Assembly: GCA_027066965.1 (NCBI GenBank)
Contig: JAMOMT010000094.1
Span: forward strand, 1 to 11,193
Reading direction: 5' to 3'
DNA from: Archaeoglobaceae archaeon
GTDB lineage: Archaea; Halobacteriota; Archaeoglobi; Archaeoglobales; Archaeoglobaceae
Length of the DNA: 11,193 nucleotides
The translations under genes and the position numbers were made by a program. Each line of letters opens with the position of its first letter. Position 1 is the first letter of the stretch. The notes below the pieces were generated by a model. It searched no databases and was not told where the DNA came from. It saw nothing but the letters and a program-made list of their open reading frames with translations. Positions 1 through 6,354 of the stretch are shown in pieces.

Positions 1-2
1 CC

Positions 3-1184
3 TTTGAGTTTAAAGTTTACCTATCCAAGGGCAAGCACAAGATAAGGATATATTATCCAGGTTCGAAGAAGTACTTTATAAGCTCGGCTGTTCTCGAAAA
101 AACTGTTGAGGCGGGATACGTGAGCGTCCTATTCACAAATACGAGTACTGTGGCCGGAAAACAGTGGAACACCAACGTAACCGTACTGTTCAACGGAAGG
201 CCTGTGAGGGAAACGATCTACCTCGGTTACCCGTTTTACGAGAACATTACTTCAGGTTTTAGCATAAGCCTCATGGCCCCAAAAAAGGCCGGGATCTACG
301 CGGTCAACTACACAATAGAAAGAATGGGGTATAAAGGAGTTTTCAAGCTTTACGTCAAATCCCCCACAAAAATCGAGGCTGAGGTCAGGAGCGACACCTT
401 AGTGCTTCGAATCGTCGACACTTCAGGAAATGTCGTTAAGGGATACGTTTACGTGAACGGAAAGGAGTACTACGACGATGGAGTGCTGAAGCTAAAGTTC
501 AGGAAGGATAAAGCAGAGGTGTACTACCCCGGTGACGAACTTCACCTGCCGTCAAGAGCTACGGTAAGCAGACCCTTACCGTTCTGGGTTTACCTGATAC
601 CTCTCCCACTGATAGCTTTTCTCGTTCTAAAACTCAGAAAGAAGAAAACCCTTAGATTTGACTACTCCCCACCTCCCGTCTGGCTGCCTGAGGACGAAGT
701 CGAGATAACTACCAGAGCAGAAGGATTGATCAGGTTAAGCGTTGATGGGGAGAGAGTCGGCTTTGGAGAAAGAGTATGTACGTATTCAGGAAAGCTGGGA
801 GTCGGAGAGCATGTTCTGAGGGCCGAAGTCCTGAACGAGAAAGGAAAGGTCACAGAGAACGGAGAGATCAAGTTCTTCGTCCTTCCTTTCTGGAGGGGTC
901 TCGCAAAGGTTTTCGAAGAGGTCGTAGAGTTCTGCGAAAAAAAGACTGGCAAAAGTATGAAGGATGCTACCGCACGGGAAGTTCTCGAAGCTCTCGGCGT
1001 AGAGGAGAGTTTAAAAGAGAGGATACTCTCGTTTTTCGAGCCCAACAGATACGGAGATAGGGAAGGTGGAAGCAGAGAGGACTTGAAGGAGTTTTACGAT
1101 CTATGCAAAAAGATAACCGAGGAAAAAGTGGAGGGAGAGCCCGAACTTAGAGTCTTCCCGTTCAAGAGGTGTTCGAGATGCTGA
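3..1184 (+). CDS. Membrane-anchored beta-domain protein with DUF4129-like C-terminus (5' partial)
   Basis: The reading frame is open from the left edge (first full codon at base 3), so the true start lies outside the window; the GTG at 120 is internal. About 393 codons are visible. The N-terminal two fifths are beta-rich and probably extracytoplasmic, with N-x-S/T sites and two copies of a unit ending in YYPG (bases 51-62 and 522-533). A single hydrophobic segment follows at about 580-640 (FWVYLIPLPLIAFLVLKL), capped by RKKK, which puts the rest in the cytoplasm. That tail has another beta-type segment and then a helical end: TAREVLEALG, later FEPNRYG and EDLKEFYDLCKK. This resembles DUF4129, the C-terminal domain of many TgpA/transglutaminase-like proteins coded beside MoxR and DUF58. 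No transglutaminase Cys-His-Asp core is visible; it could lie upstream or be absent. The stop overlaps the next gene by 7 bases. The family call is by motif resemblance only. Confidence 0.75.
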   Translation, partial: FEFKVYLSKGKHKIRIYYPGSKKYFISSAVLEKTVEAGYVSVLFTNTSTVAGKQWNTNVTVLFNGRPVRETIYLGYPFYENITSGFSISLMAPKKAGIYAVNYTIERMGYKGVFKLYVKSPTKIEAEVRSDTLVLRIVDTSGNVVKGYVYVNGKEYYDDGVLKLKFRKDKAEVYYPGDELHLPSRATVSRPLPFWVYLIPLPLIAFLVLKLRKKKTLRFDYSPPPVWLPEDEVEITTRAEGLIRLSVDGERVGFGERVCTYSGKLGVGEHVLRAEVLNEKGKVTENGEIKFFVLPFWRGLAKVFEEVVEFCEKKTGKSMKDATAREVLEALGVEESLKERILSFFEPNRYGDREGGSREDLKEFYDLCKKITEEKVEGEPELRVFPFKRCSRC

Positions 1185-2206
1185 TTGGAGTGGCGACTCT
1201 CACAGTCGTGTTTGTCGCACTTTACTGGGTTCTCACCCACCAGACGCTCTACTTCGGCAAGGTGATGTTTGAGGTATCTTCCACGACTCTGCTGACGATA
1301 TACACACTCCTGCTTTTGGGCCTAATCCTGAGGGGAAAGGCGAAAATTTTGAGGCCGTTTCCGTTTGCGATAGCGTTTTACCTCATTGCAGACACGGCTA
1401 TATTCAACCTTCAAATGTATTATCCCGTTTCGGTCAATAGGATTTACTTGCTCGCACTCCTAGTATCTCTCGCCGTAATAGTTTCAGACCTACCAAAAAG
1501 GCATATAACTTCCTGCATTGGCTTTCTGATTGCAGCTTTTTCGTCATACATGCTCCTTTACCAATACAGCAGTCTTGCAGCGATAGTAGTCGCAGGAGTC
1601 TTAGCCTACTTCGCCCTCACTTCTCTTGCGTCCGGTTTTGAGGGGACGATAGCGAGGGGAATTGCCTCCTCTAGAACGTACGTAATGTTTGCCCTCGTCG
1701 CTTTGGCGGTCATGGAATTCGCTAAACCCTACCTCCACGGAGGGCTGTTCGACTTCGCTGAGTGGGCAGTTCTCGCTCTCGCAGCCTTTGCCGTTTTCAG
1801 AAACTTCAAACCCGGCTACGACGAAACCTACCTCGAGCCTCACTCCCAGCAGATATCCGAAAGGTTCGACGAACTCGTGATAAGTTTGGAGAGGGCAGCA
1901 AAAAGCTTCGTAGAGACAGGGGAAAAATCCTTGCTCGTTGCTTGCATAGTTAAAGCTCTCAGCGATTCGGGATACTCTGAGAAAGAAATAGCGGAGATGA
2001 TACTACCGGTTGTGAACCACTGCGACGAAAGAGTGCCCCTCTTTGCACTTCCATGGGAGAGAGCGATAGTTGAAAGGAGGAACAAGTCGAGGAGAGAGAG
2101 GGTCCTGAAAACAGTCATGAGTGTGCTCGACGAGAAAAGTGGTAGGAATAAAGGTAGTTGTGAGGGCGTTAGAGCTCTGAAGGCTAGAAATGGTGCAGGA
2201 GCGTGA
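1178..2206 (+). CDS. Polytopic membrane protein of the MoxR cluster, unknown family
   Basis: The product has about 342 residues. Roughly eight hydrophobic segments fill the first two thirds, for example LIGVATLTVVFVALYWVL at the N-terminus and TYVMFALVALAVMEF near residue 170. A soluble, mostly helical tail of about 115 residues follows, rich in Glu, Arg and Lys, from about base 1810 to the stop. I chose ATG 1178 over GTG 1169 because GAGGTG at 1166-1171 sits six bases before the ATG, and that start overlaps the upstream stop by only 7 bases (ATGCTGA). This is typical translational coupling. With an even helix count the tail should lie on the same side as the N-terminus, probably the cytoplasm, where it could meet the MoxR ATPase. 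I do not recognise the family. Its place between a DUF4129-like protein and MoxR suggests a subunit of the same membrane system. Confidence 0.8.
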   Translation: MLIGVATLTVVFVALYWVLTHQTLYFGKVMFEVSSTTLLTIYTLLLLGLILRGKAKILRPFPFAIAFYLIADTAIFNLQMYYPVSVNRIYLLALLVSLAVIVSDLPKRHITSCIGFLIAAFSSYMLLYQYSSLAAIVVAGVLAYFALTSLASGFEGTIARGIASSRTYVMFALVALAVMEFAKPYLHGGLFDFAEWAVLALAAFAVFRNFKPGYDETYLEPHSQQISERFDELVISLERAAKSFVETGEKSLLVACIVKALSDSGYSEKEIAEMILPVVNHCDERVPLFALPWERAIVERRNKSRRERVLKTVMSVLDEKSGRNKGSCEGVRALKARNGAGA

Positions 2207-2321
2207 TCGTTTAGGGCTGTCCGAAGTTCGAACAGTTTAATATTTAAGATGTTGCAAAAAATAAAATCAAATAAAATTAAGTTAAATATAAAGTAAATAG
2301 TCGTAATAGGAGGATGATAGA
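2207..2321 (+). promoter_or_regulatory. AT-rich gap with probable internal promoter before the MoxR gene
   Basis: This 115-base gap holds an 8-base palindrome GTTCGAAC (2226-2233), an AT-only stretch TTTAATATTTAA (2236-2247), a 9-base direct repeat AAATAAAAT at 2259-2267 and 2269-2277 (10-base period), and a good TATA-like box TTAAATATAAAG (2282-2293). Twenty-five bases below that box puts the transcript start near 2310, right at the Shine-Dalgarno sequence GGAGGATGAT (2309-2318) of the ATPase gene. It is likely that moxR, DUF58 and the small membrane gene can be transcribed apart from the two upstream genes. The promoter call rests on motifs only. Confidence 0.5.
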
Positions 2322-3314
2322 GTGAATGTCGAACTCACACCTTCCGCGTTCAGAAGAGCGTGCGAAAGCATAATAAAAACTGTGTGCGATGTTTACGTTG
2401 GAGACGATCTCATAGTCAAAAAAATGCTGGCTGCGAGCCTTGGGAACGGAAACGTTCTCTTCGAAGATTACCCTGGGCTAGGAAAAACTCTCCTAGCCAA
2501 GGTTTTTGCCAAGGCAATTGGAGCTAAATACAACAGAATTCAGTTCACTCCTGACCTGCTGCCAGCAGACATAACGGGAACGAAGGTTTACAGAGCGGGA
2601 AACTTCGAGCTAGTCAAGGGACCGATATTCACCCACGTTCTACTTGCAGACGAGATAAACAGAAGTCCTCCAAAAACTCAAGCAGCTCTACTCGAAGCGA
2701 TGGAGGAGAAGCAGGTTACGATAGAAGGAGAAACGCACCCGCTCGAACTGCCCTTCTTCGTCATAGCAACCCAGAACCCAATAGAACAGGAGGGAACTTA
2801 CCCACTACCAGAGGCTCAGCTTGACAGGTTCATGATAAGGCTCTGCCCCGGCTACCCTGAGAGTGTGGAAGAGGAAATGGAGATACTCAGAAGGAGGATT
2901 TCGTGGAGAAAAGACGATCCGACTGAAGACGTTGAGCCGAGCGTTGACCTTGCAACTTTCAAGGCCATGCAGGACTTCGTCGAGTCCTCGATTTACGTGG
3001 GTAGAAGCGTACTCAGGTACATATCTGAGCTCGTAAGGGCCACAAGAAAGCATGAGTACGTGGAAGTTGGCTCGAGCCCGAGAGGTGGACTTGCTCTGCT
3101 GAAGATATCCAGAGCTATAGCAGCGATGGAAGGAAGAGATTACGTAATACCGGACGACGTGAAGCTCGTAGCAGTGGATACTTTAGCCCACAGAATAATT
3201 CTGAAGATAGAGAGGACAGTAGAGGGTGTGAGGCCAGAAGTTGTCGTTCAGGATGTGCTGAGGGAGGTAGAGGTGCCCAAAGGTGATGAGGAAGGCAGGG
3301 GCTTCGCTCGCTAA
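2322..3314 (+). CDS. MoxR-family AAA+ ATPase
   Basis: The product has 330 residues, the usual length for MoxR proteins. Visible motifs are Walker A EDYPGLGKT (residues 48-56, Lys55), Walker B HVLLADEINR (105-114, Asp110-Glu111), then PPKTQAALLEAMEE, sensor 1 IATQNPIEQEGTYPLPEAQ with the arginine-finger-like LDRF (148-170), and sensor 2 SSPRGGLALLK (Arg254) in the lid domain. All key ATPase residues are present. MoxR ATPases act as chaperone-like remodelers, often with a DUF58 or von Willebrand A partner, in cofactor insertion or envelope functions; the client here is unknown. GTG 2322 is the start: GGAGGATGAT at 2309-2318 gives about 8 bases of spacing from GGAGG, and no upstream in-frame start is needed. 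The 3' end overlaps the DUF58 gene by about 29 bases, so the two are almost certainly co-translated. Confidence 0.95.
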   Translation: MNVELTPSAFRRACESIIKTVCDVYVGDDLIVKKMLAASLGNGNVLFEDYPGLGKTLLAKVFAKAIGAKYNRIQFTPDLLPADITGTKVYRAGNFELVKGPIFTHVLLADEINRSPPKTQAALLEAMEEKQVTIEGETHPLELPFFVIATQNPIEQEGTYPLPEAQLDRFMIRLCPGYPESVEEEMEILRRRISWRKDDPTEDVEPSVDLATFKAMQDFVESSIYVGRSVLRYISELVRATRKHEYVEVGSSPRGGLALLKISRAIAAMEGRDYVIPDDVKLVAVDTLAHRIILKIERTVEGVRPEVVVQDVLREVEVPKGDEEGRGFAR

Positions 3315-4458
3315 GCTCTCAGTTTACCTTATTCTGTCCGGAATCTTTCTGACCGCTCCAGTTCTGATAAGGTTAGCTGTGATTCCTGCCTTCCTCCTCG
3401 CCCTGCCCTTCGGTGTCAGAGCGAGATTTGTCAGGGGAGAGTGGGACGAAAAGGTCGCAGTTGGGGAGGAGTTTAACGTCAGCGTGCTCGCAGAGCTCAG
3501 GGGCTTTGGGATTGCTAGGGTCAGGCACACTCTGCCAGAGCACTTCGAGCTCGTTGAGGGTTCGAACCTCGAAGAGTGCGTTGTTTTCGGTAGAAGGCTC
3601 GTCAGAATAGCTTACAGGGCAAAAGCAACGAGGAGAGGTCTCTACAGACTTGACAGGCTCGAGTACGAGGTTGAGAGCTTCAGCAGGGCGTTCGTCAAAA
3701 GAGGGGTTACAGGAACTCCAGTCACTCTAGAGGTCAAGCATAGACCTCCAAAGCTCAGGAGGGTCAGAGAGATAAGGGGAAGAGCTAGATCACCTATGCC
3801 CGGGATAGACGTGGCAAAGATAGGGGTTCCGGGAACGGACTTCAGGGAGATTAGGGATTACATGCCTGGCGATTCCATGAAGTTCGTCAACTGGAAGGCC
3901 ACGGCAAGGAAGGGCAAGCTAATGGTCAACCAGTACGAGGTGGAGGGCAAGAAAGCAGTTTGGATATTCCTCGACGCAAACCCGTACATGTTGCACGGTA
4001 CGAGCATAAAGAACTACCTTGAGGCTGCGATAGAGGTGGCAAACGCCCTCGCCTACTACTACACCTCCAGGGGGCACAAGGTCGGGCTCTATGTCGTTGG
4101 TGACAGGAGGCTCATATACCCGGACGTCGGGAGCAGGCAGTTCAGGAGGATAAGCAGGGCTTTGCTCGAGGTGGAGGGGGGGAAGGAGAGAGTCAACGAT
4201 GCTGTGGAGAACTGTAAGAAGATGCTCCTGCTGTACAACCCACTGCTCATCCTGATCACGAGGGCTGAGAGGGTTAAAGCGGAGAGCATACTCAAGCTAT
4301 CCAAGCTCATGCCTGTTCAGGTGATAGCGCTCAAGGGACTCGAAGAGGGCTTTTCAGGGAAGGTAATGGAGGTTGCGAGGAGGAAAGCTGTCAGCAGACT
4401 GAGAACTTGTGGAAACTGCGTGGAGGTTGACGTAAACAAACCCTTGGCTGTGTGGTGA
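3286..4458 (+). CDS. DUF58 protein (vWA-like), MoxR partner
   Basis: The product has about 390 residues. Two close hydrophobic segments lie at residues 9-45, then a beta-rich region, then the DUF58 signature at about 181-222: GTDFREIRDYMPGDSMKFVNW, followed by KATARKGKLMVNQYE. The next strand, VWIFLDANPYM, is where a von Willebrand A domain would carry its DxSxS metal site; here it reads D-A-N-P-Y, so the site is degenerate. Many DUF58 proteins are paired with MoxR and are thought to present or receive its clients at the membrane. The N-terminus falls inside the end of the MoxR gene (29-base overlap). ATG 3286 is preferred; GTG 3283, one codon earlier, is equally possible, and GAGGTG at 3270-3275 can serve either. 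A CGNC motif lies near the C-terminus (bases about 4409-4420). Confidence 0.92.
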   Translation: MRKAGASLAKLSVYLILSGIFLTAPVLIRLAVIPAFLLALPFGVRARFVRGEWDEKVAVGEEFNVSVLAELRGFGIARVRHTLPEHFELVEGSNLEECVVFGRRLVRIAYRAKATRRGLYRLDRLEYEVESFSRAFVKRGVTGTPVTLEVKHRPPKLRRVREIRGRARSPMPGIDVAKIGVPGTDFREIRDYMPGDSMKFVNWKATARKGKLMVNQYEVEGKKAVWIFLDANPYMLHGTSIKNYLEAAIEVANALAYYYTSRGHKVGLYVVGDRRLIYPDVGSRQFRRISRALLEVEGGKERVNDAVENCKKMLLLYNPLLILITRAERVKAESILKLSKLMPVQVIALKGLEEGFSGKVMEVARRKAVSRLRTCGNCVEVDVNKPLAVW

Positions 4459-4462
4459 TAAA

Positions 4463-5092
4463 GTGAGAATCGGAAGAGATGCTAGTAACGCGGAGAAGAA
4501 AGAAAGGGAGAGGAAGGAACTGAAAAAAAAGAAGGATAAAGAGAGTAGAGAGAGTAGAGAAAGCGGAAAGTCATGGAAGATTGCAAGCCTCGCTGCCGCC
4601 GAGGTGGCATTCTTCCTTGCGTGGAGCTCTTACTCAACCACGCCTCTTGCCTCGATTCTGAACCCAGTTCTCCTGCTACCAGCAGCTGTGGTTCCAGCTC
4701 TAACCATTTTTACAAAGAAGAATCCGTTTAGCTTCGAGTTCTTTTCCTTGGTAATGCTAATGCTCATGCCGAAAGTCTTTCCCTCGACTCCACTTTTCAA
4801 GTCCGTCGTAAACACAGTATACTTCCTCGGTTTTACGGACCTAGCAAGGCACATGCTTTCAATTCTAACTCCCCAACCCACACCATCTCTGCCAGCAGTG
4901 GTCGCCCTCTTTTGCTTCGCTCAGATGGTAGAAAAGTGCAAGATCCAGTATGCCGGGTTAACGCTTGTGGTAGCTCTGGCCGCTTACGTAGTGTATCCCG
5001 CTACTCTCATACCTCTGAAGCCTGAATACTTCTTCGCGATAATAGCGATAGGAGTTGCCGCTATAGCTTTTGCTGTCTACGAGTTTGCCTGA
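4463..5092 (+). CDS. Small polytopic membrane protein with charged N-terminal tail, unknown
   Basis: The product has 209 residues. Residues 1-35 are almost all charged (runs of KKERERKELKKKKDKE, then ESR repeats) and should be cytoplasmic. About six hydrophobic segments follow, such as IASLAAAEVAFFLAW, ILNPVLLLPAAVVPALTIF, FSLVMLMLMP, LTLVVALAAYVVYPATL and FFAIIAIGVAAIAFAVY at the very end. I do not recognise the family. The GTG start is four bases after the DUF58 stop, with GGTGAT (4454-4459) overlapping that stop as the ribosome site, so it is the last gene of the MoxR-DUF58 unit. It may be a channel, scaffold or anchor for the complex, but nothing in the sequence says which. Internal starts exist, but the in-frame tail fits the operon spacing. 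Confidence 0.75.
   Translation: MRIGRDASNAEKKERERKELKKKKDKESRESRESGKSWKIASLAAAEVAFFLAWSSYSTTPLASILNPVLLLPAAVVPALTIFTKKNPFSFEFFSLVMLMLMPKVFPSTPLFKSVVNTVYFLGFTDLARHMLSILTPQPTPSLPAVVALFCFAQMVEKCKIQYAGLTLVVALAAYVVYPATLIPLKPEYFFAIIAIGVAAIAFAVYEFA
4541..4567 (+). repeat. 9-base tandem repeat inside the charged tail
   Basis: GAGAGTAGA occurs twice in a row (4541-4549, 4550-4558), followed by a decayed third copy GAAAGCGGA. It is in frame and codes for ESR-ESR-ESG in the charged N-terminal tail of the small membrane protein. Copy number could vary by slippage without shifting the frame. Confidence 0.6.
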
Positions 5093-5105
5093 TTTTGCAG
5101 TTAAT

Positions 5106-5113
5106 CTATAAAA
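5106..5113 (+). promoter_or_regulatory. TATA-like box CTATAAAA
   Basis: This is a good archaeal TATA match 14 bases after the stop of the small membrane gene, pointing into the 5114-5375 gap. A start of transcription would fall near 5135. No firmly supported gene follows on this strand. It may serve the doubtful ORF at 5126 or a short RNA, or be a remnant. Confidence 0.35.
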
Positions 5114-5125
5114 AGTTTGATCTTT

Positions 5126-5293
5126 ATGGTGGCCAAGAAAGCGCTGAGTTTGAGTCATCACGACATTTATGATCCGTCCACGCCGATATGCACATTTGAG
5201 GGAGCTGTGAAGTGGGGACTAAGAACTTTTCAAATACTGTCTGAAGAAGTCGAAGAGAGACGAGTTGTAATGACTAGCGTTCACGGATTCTGA
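5126..5293 (+). CDS. Possible 55-residue ORF, doubtful
   Basis: An ATG at 5126 opens 55 codons ending with TGA at 5291-5293. The product starts MVAKKALSLSHHDIYDPS and ends VVMTSVHGF. Codon use (ATA, AGA, GAA/GAG) is like that of the neighbours, and a TATA-like box lies upstream at 5106-5113. However, that box is only about 16 bases from the ATG, no Shine-Dalgarno sequence is visible, and I recognise no family. It could be a small gene, the 5' remnant of a decayed gene, or chance. It occupies most of an otherwise empty 283-base gap. Confidence 0.25.
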   Translation: MVAKKALSLSHHDIYDPSTPICTFEGAVKWGLRTFQILSEEVEERRVVMTSVHGF

Positions 5294-5338
5294 ACTGTTC
5301 GGTACAAATAGGAAATTCATAAATCGTGAATTGTTCAC
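5280..5338. repeat. Cluster of overlapping inverted repeats
   Basis: Within about 60 bases there are GAAC-T-GTTC (5292-5300), AATTCA-7-TGAATT (5314-5319 with 5327-5332), GTGAA-TTG-TTCAC (5326-5338), and a longer imperfect pairing of TTCAC+GATT (5280-5289) with AATC+GTGAA (5322-5330), with one bulged base. GAACTGTTC and GAATTGTTC (5328-5336) differ at one base and their centres are 36 bases apart. These could be operator sites, a hairpin-forming transcript end, or a mobile-element scar. The surrounding genes converge here, so an ordinary promoter operator is not expected. Confidence 0.45.
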
Positions 5339-5365
5339 CAGTATCGAACTCTAGTGCTATTGCTG

Positions 5366-5375
5366 TAGTAAAAAA
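5366..5375 (-). terminator. T-run after iorB
   Basis: Read on the minus strand, six consecutive T (complement of A at 5370-5375) follow directly after the iorB stop codon. This is the usual form of an intrinsic archaeal terminator, without need of a hairpin. Confidence 0.45.
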
Positions 5376-5948
5376 CTAAATAGCGTTGTAACCCATCCTG
5401 AGAGCTTTCAGGTTAACTTCGTGCAACTTCTCAGGCAAAACATCCTTCACCGCTCTTTCGAGTTCCTCGAGAGTGAAGACGCCCGAAACCTTGCAGAAAG
5501 AACCTAGGATTGCCACGTTCGTCGCCTGAACATTTCCTGCCTTCTCAGCTATCTCGCTCGCGTTGACGAAGTGAACTTCGAGCCACGAAAGAGCATCCTT
5601 AACCTCTTCCACGTCTGGATACTTCGCCTCTCCCCTGCTTACCGACGGAGGGACTATCTTCCCCGTGTTAACTATTGCCTTCGTTTTCTCCCCGTAGTAA
5701 ACAGCGTACCTAAGTACTTCAGAGAGTTCCAGAGACACCACGTAATCTGCGCCCCCGTAAGGAATTAGCGGGGAAAGGACATCTCCTATTCTGACGTGAA
5801 CCTCAACGCTTCCTCCTCTCTGAGCCATCCCGTGAGTTTCAGCAGTTATGACGTTTCTACCCGAGTTCATAGCAGCTCTTGCGAGGATCATAGAGGAAGT
5901 CAGAATGCCCTGTCCACCCACCCCCGTGAGAAGGATGTTTACCTCCAT
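5376..5948 (-). CDS. iorB: Indolepyruvate:ferredoxin oxidoreductase beta subunit
   Basis: The product has 190 residues, close to the usual IorB length. The glycine-rich start TGVGGQGILTSSMIL (residues 8-22) and ETHGMAQRGGSVEVHVR are hallmarks of the gamma-type domain of 2-oxoacid:ferredoxin oxidoreductases in its IorB form. With IorA it would oxidise aryl pyruvates from aromatic amino acids to aryl-acetyl-CoA, passing electrons to ferredoxin in the cytoplasm. IorA, which holds the thiamine site and clusters, is not in this window. I chose ATG 5948 over an upstream GTG at 6002: the family begins at this methionine, and a TATA-like TTTTTTAAAA at 5967-5976 is centred about 25 bases before it, predicting a leaderless mRNA. 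The extra 18 residues of the longer form (mostly Lys and Arg) would span the promoter. It could also serve another 2-oxoacid oxidoreductase, but the family call is firm. Confidence 0.92.
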   Translation of the reverse strand: MEVNILLTGVGGQGILTSSMILARAAMNSGRNVITAETHGMAQRGGSVEVHVRIGDVLSPLIPYGGADYVVSLELSEVLRYAVYYGEKTKAIVNTGKIVPPSVSRGEAKYPDVEEVKDALSWLEVHFVNASEIAEKAGNVQATNVAILGSFCKVSGVFTLEELERAVKDVLPEKLHEVNLKALRMGYNAI

Positions 5949-5966
5949 GTTTCTGCGTCTCTTAGC

Positions 5967-5976
5967 TTTTTTAAAA
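5967..5976 (-). promoter_or_regulatory. TATA box of iorB
   Basis: TTTTTTAAAA (plus-strand reading) is centred about 25 bases upstream of the iorB ATG. Transcription should therefore start at or next to the A of the start codon, giving a leaderless message. The box helps settle the iorB start. Confidence 0.55.
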
Positions 5977-6013
5977 CGTTTATCCTTTCCGCCATTTAGC
6001 ACGCAGGAAAAAG

Positions 6014-6022
6014 CTATTTTAC
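6014..6022 (+). promoter_or_regulatory. TATA-like box of the DUF5611-ligase operon
   Basis: CTATTTTA is centred at about 6018, some 27 bases before ATG 6045. No Shine-Dalgarno sequence is obvious before that ATG, so a leaderless message is likely. It lies about 45 bases from the opposing iorB box, making a 96-base divergent promoter region. Confidence 0.45.
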
Positions 6023-6044
6023 CCTTCGAGCTACCTCTTTAGGG

Positions 6045-6353
6045 ATGAGGGCGTATCCGTTCAAGAGAGGGTACAAACCGACGGAAGAGAGACTTGAAGA
6101 GATGATAACCAAGCACTTCGGAGAATTCAGGAAAGATGGCGAATACTATGTGGTCAGTTTCGGAGCTATAGAGGAACTGAGAATGAAGCTCGAGGGAAAA
6201 AAGCTCATGGCTGAAACAAAAACGAATCCAAAAGCCCCTGAAGACGTGGCACTTGAGACGATAAAAAAATACAACCGATTTCTACAGGATTTAACTGGTT
6301 ACTCCGCGAAGGAGAGGCAGAAGCTCATGAAAAAGGAAGTGGAGAAAAGCTGA
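6045..6353 (+). CDS. DUF5611-like small archaeal protein
   Basis: The product has 102 residues, is soluble and has no signal peptide. The start MRAYPFKRGYKPTEERLEEM, an alpha/beta core (YYVVSFGAIEELRMKLEGKK), a central segment LMAETKTNPKAPEDVALETI and a charged helical end match my memory of DUF5611, a family of about 100-residue archaeal proteins of unknown function. This is pattern recognition, not a search. The stop is one base before the ATG of the 4-phosphopantoate--beta-alanine ligase gene, so the two are co-transcribed and probably coupled. That hints at, but does not prove, a link to coenzyme A synthesis. The start is supported by the TATA-like box about 27 bases upstream. Confidence 0.8.
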   Translation: MRAYPFKRGYKPTEERLEEMITKHFGEFRKDGEYYVVSFGAIEELRMKLEGKKLMAETKTNPKAPEDVALETIKKYNRFLQDLTGYSAKERQKLMKKEVEKS

Positions 6354-6354
6354 G

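Noticed and set aside
662..1045. 127-codon open frame on the minus strand
   Set aside because: It lies wholly inside the anchored protein gene, is Ser/Thr/Pro-rich with no family look, and mirrors the plus-strand codon pattern.
1169..1177. GTG 1169 as start of the second gene
   Set aside because: GAGGTG at 1166-1171 would overlap this start, whereas it is well placed for ATG 1178.
5949..6002. 18-residue N-terminal extension of iorB from GTG 6002
   Set aside because: The extension is a Lys/Arg-rich read-through of the promoter; the family start and the TATA distance both favour ATG 5948.
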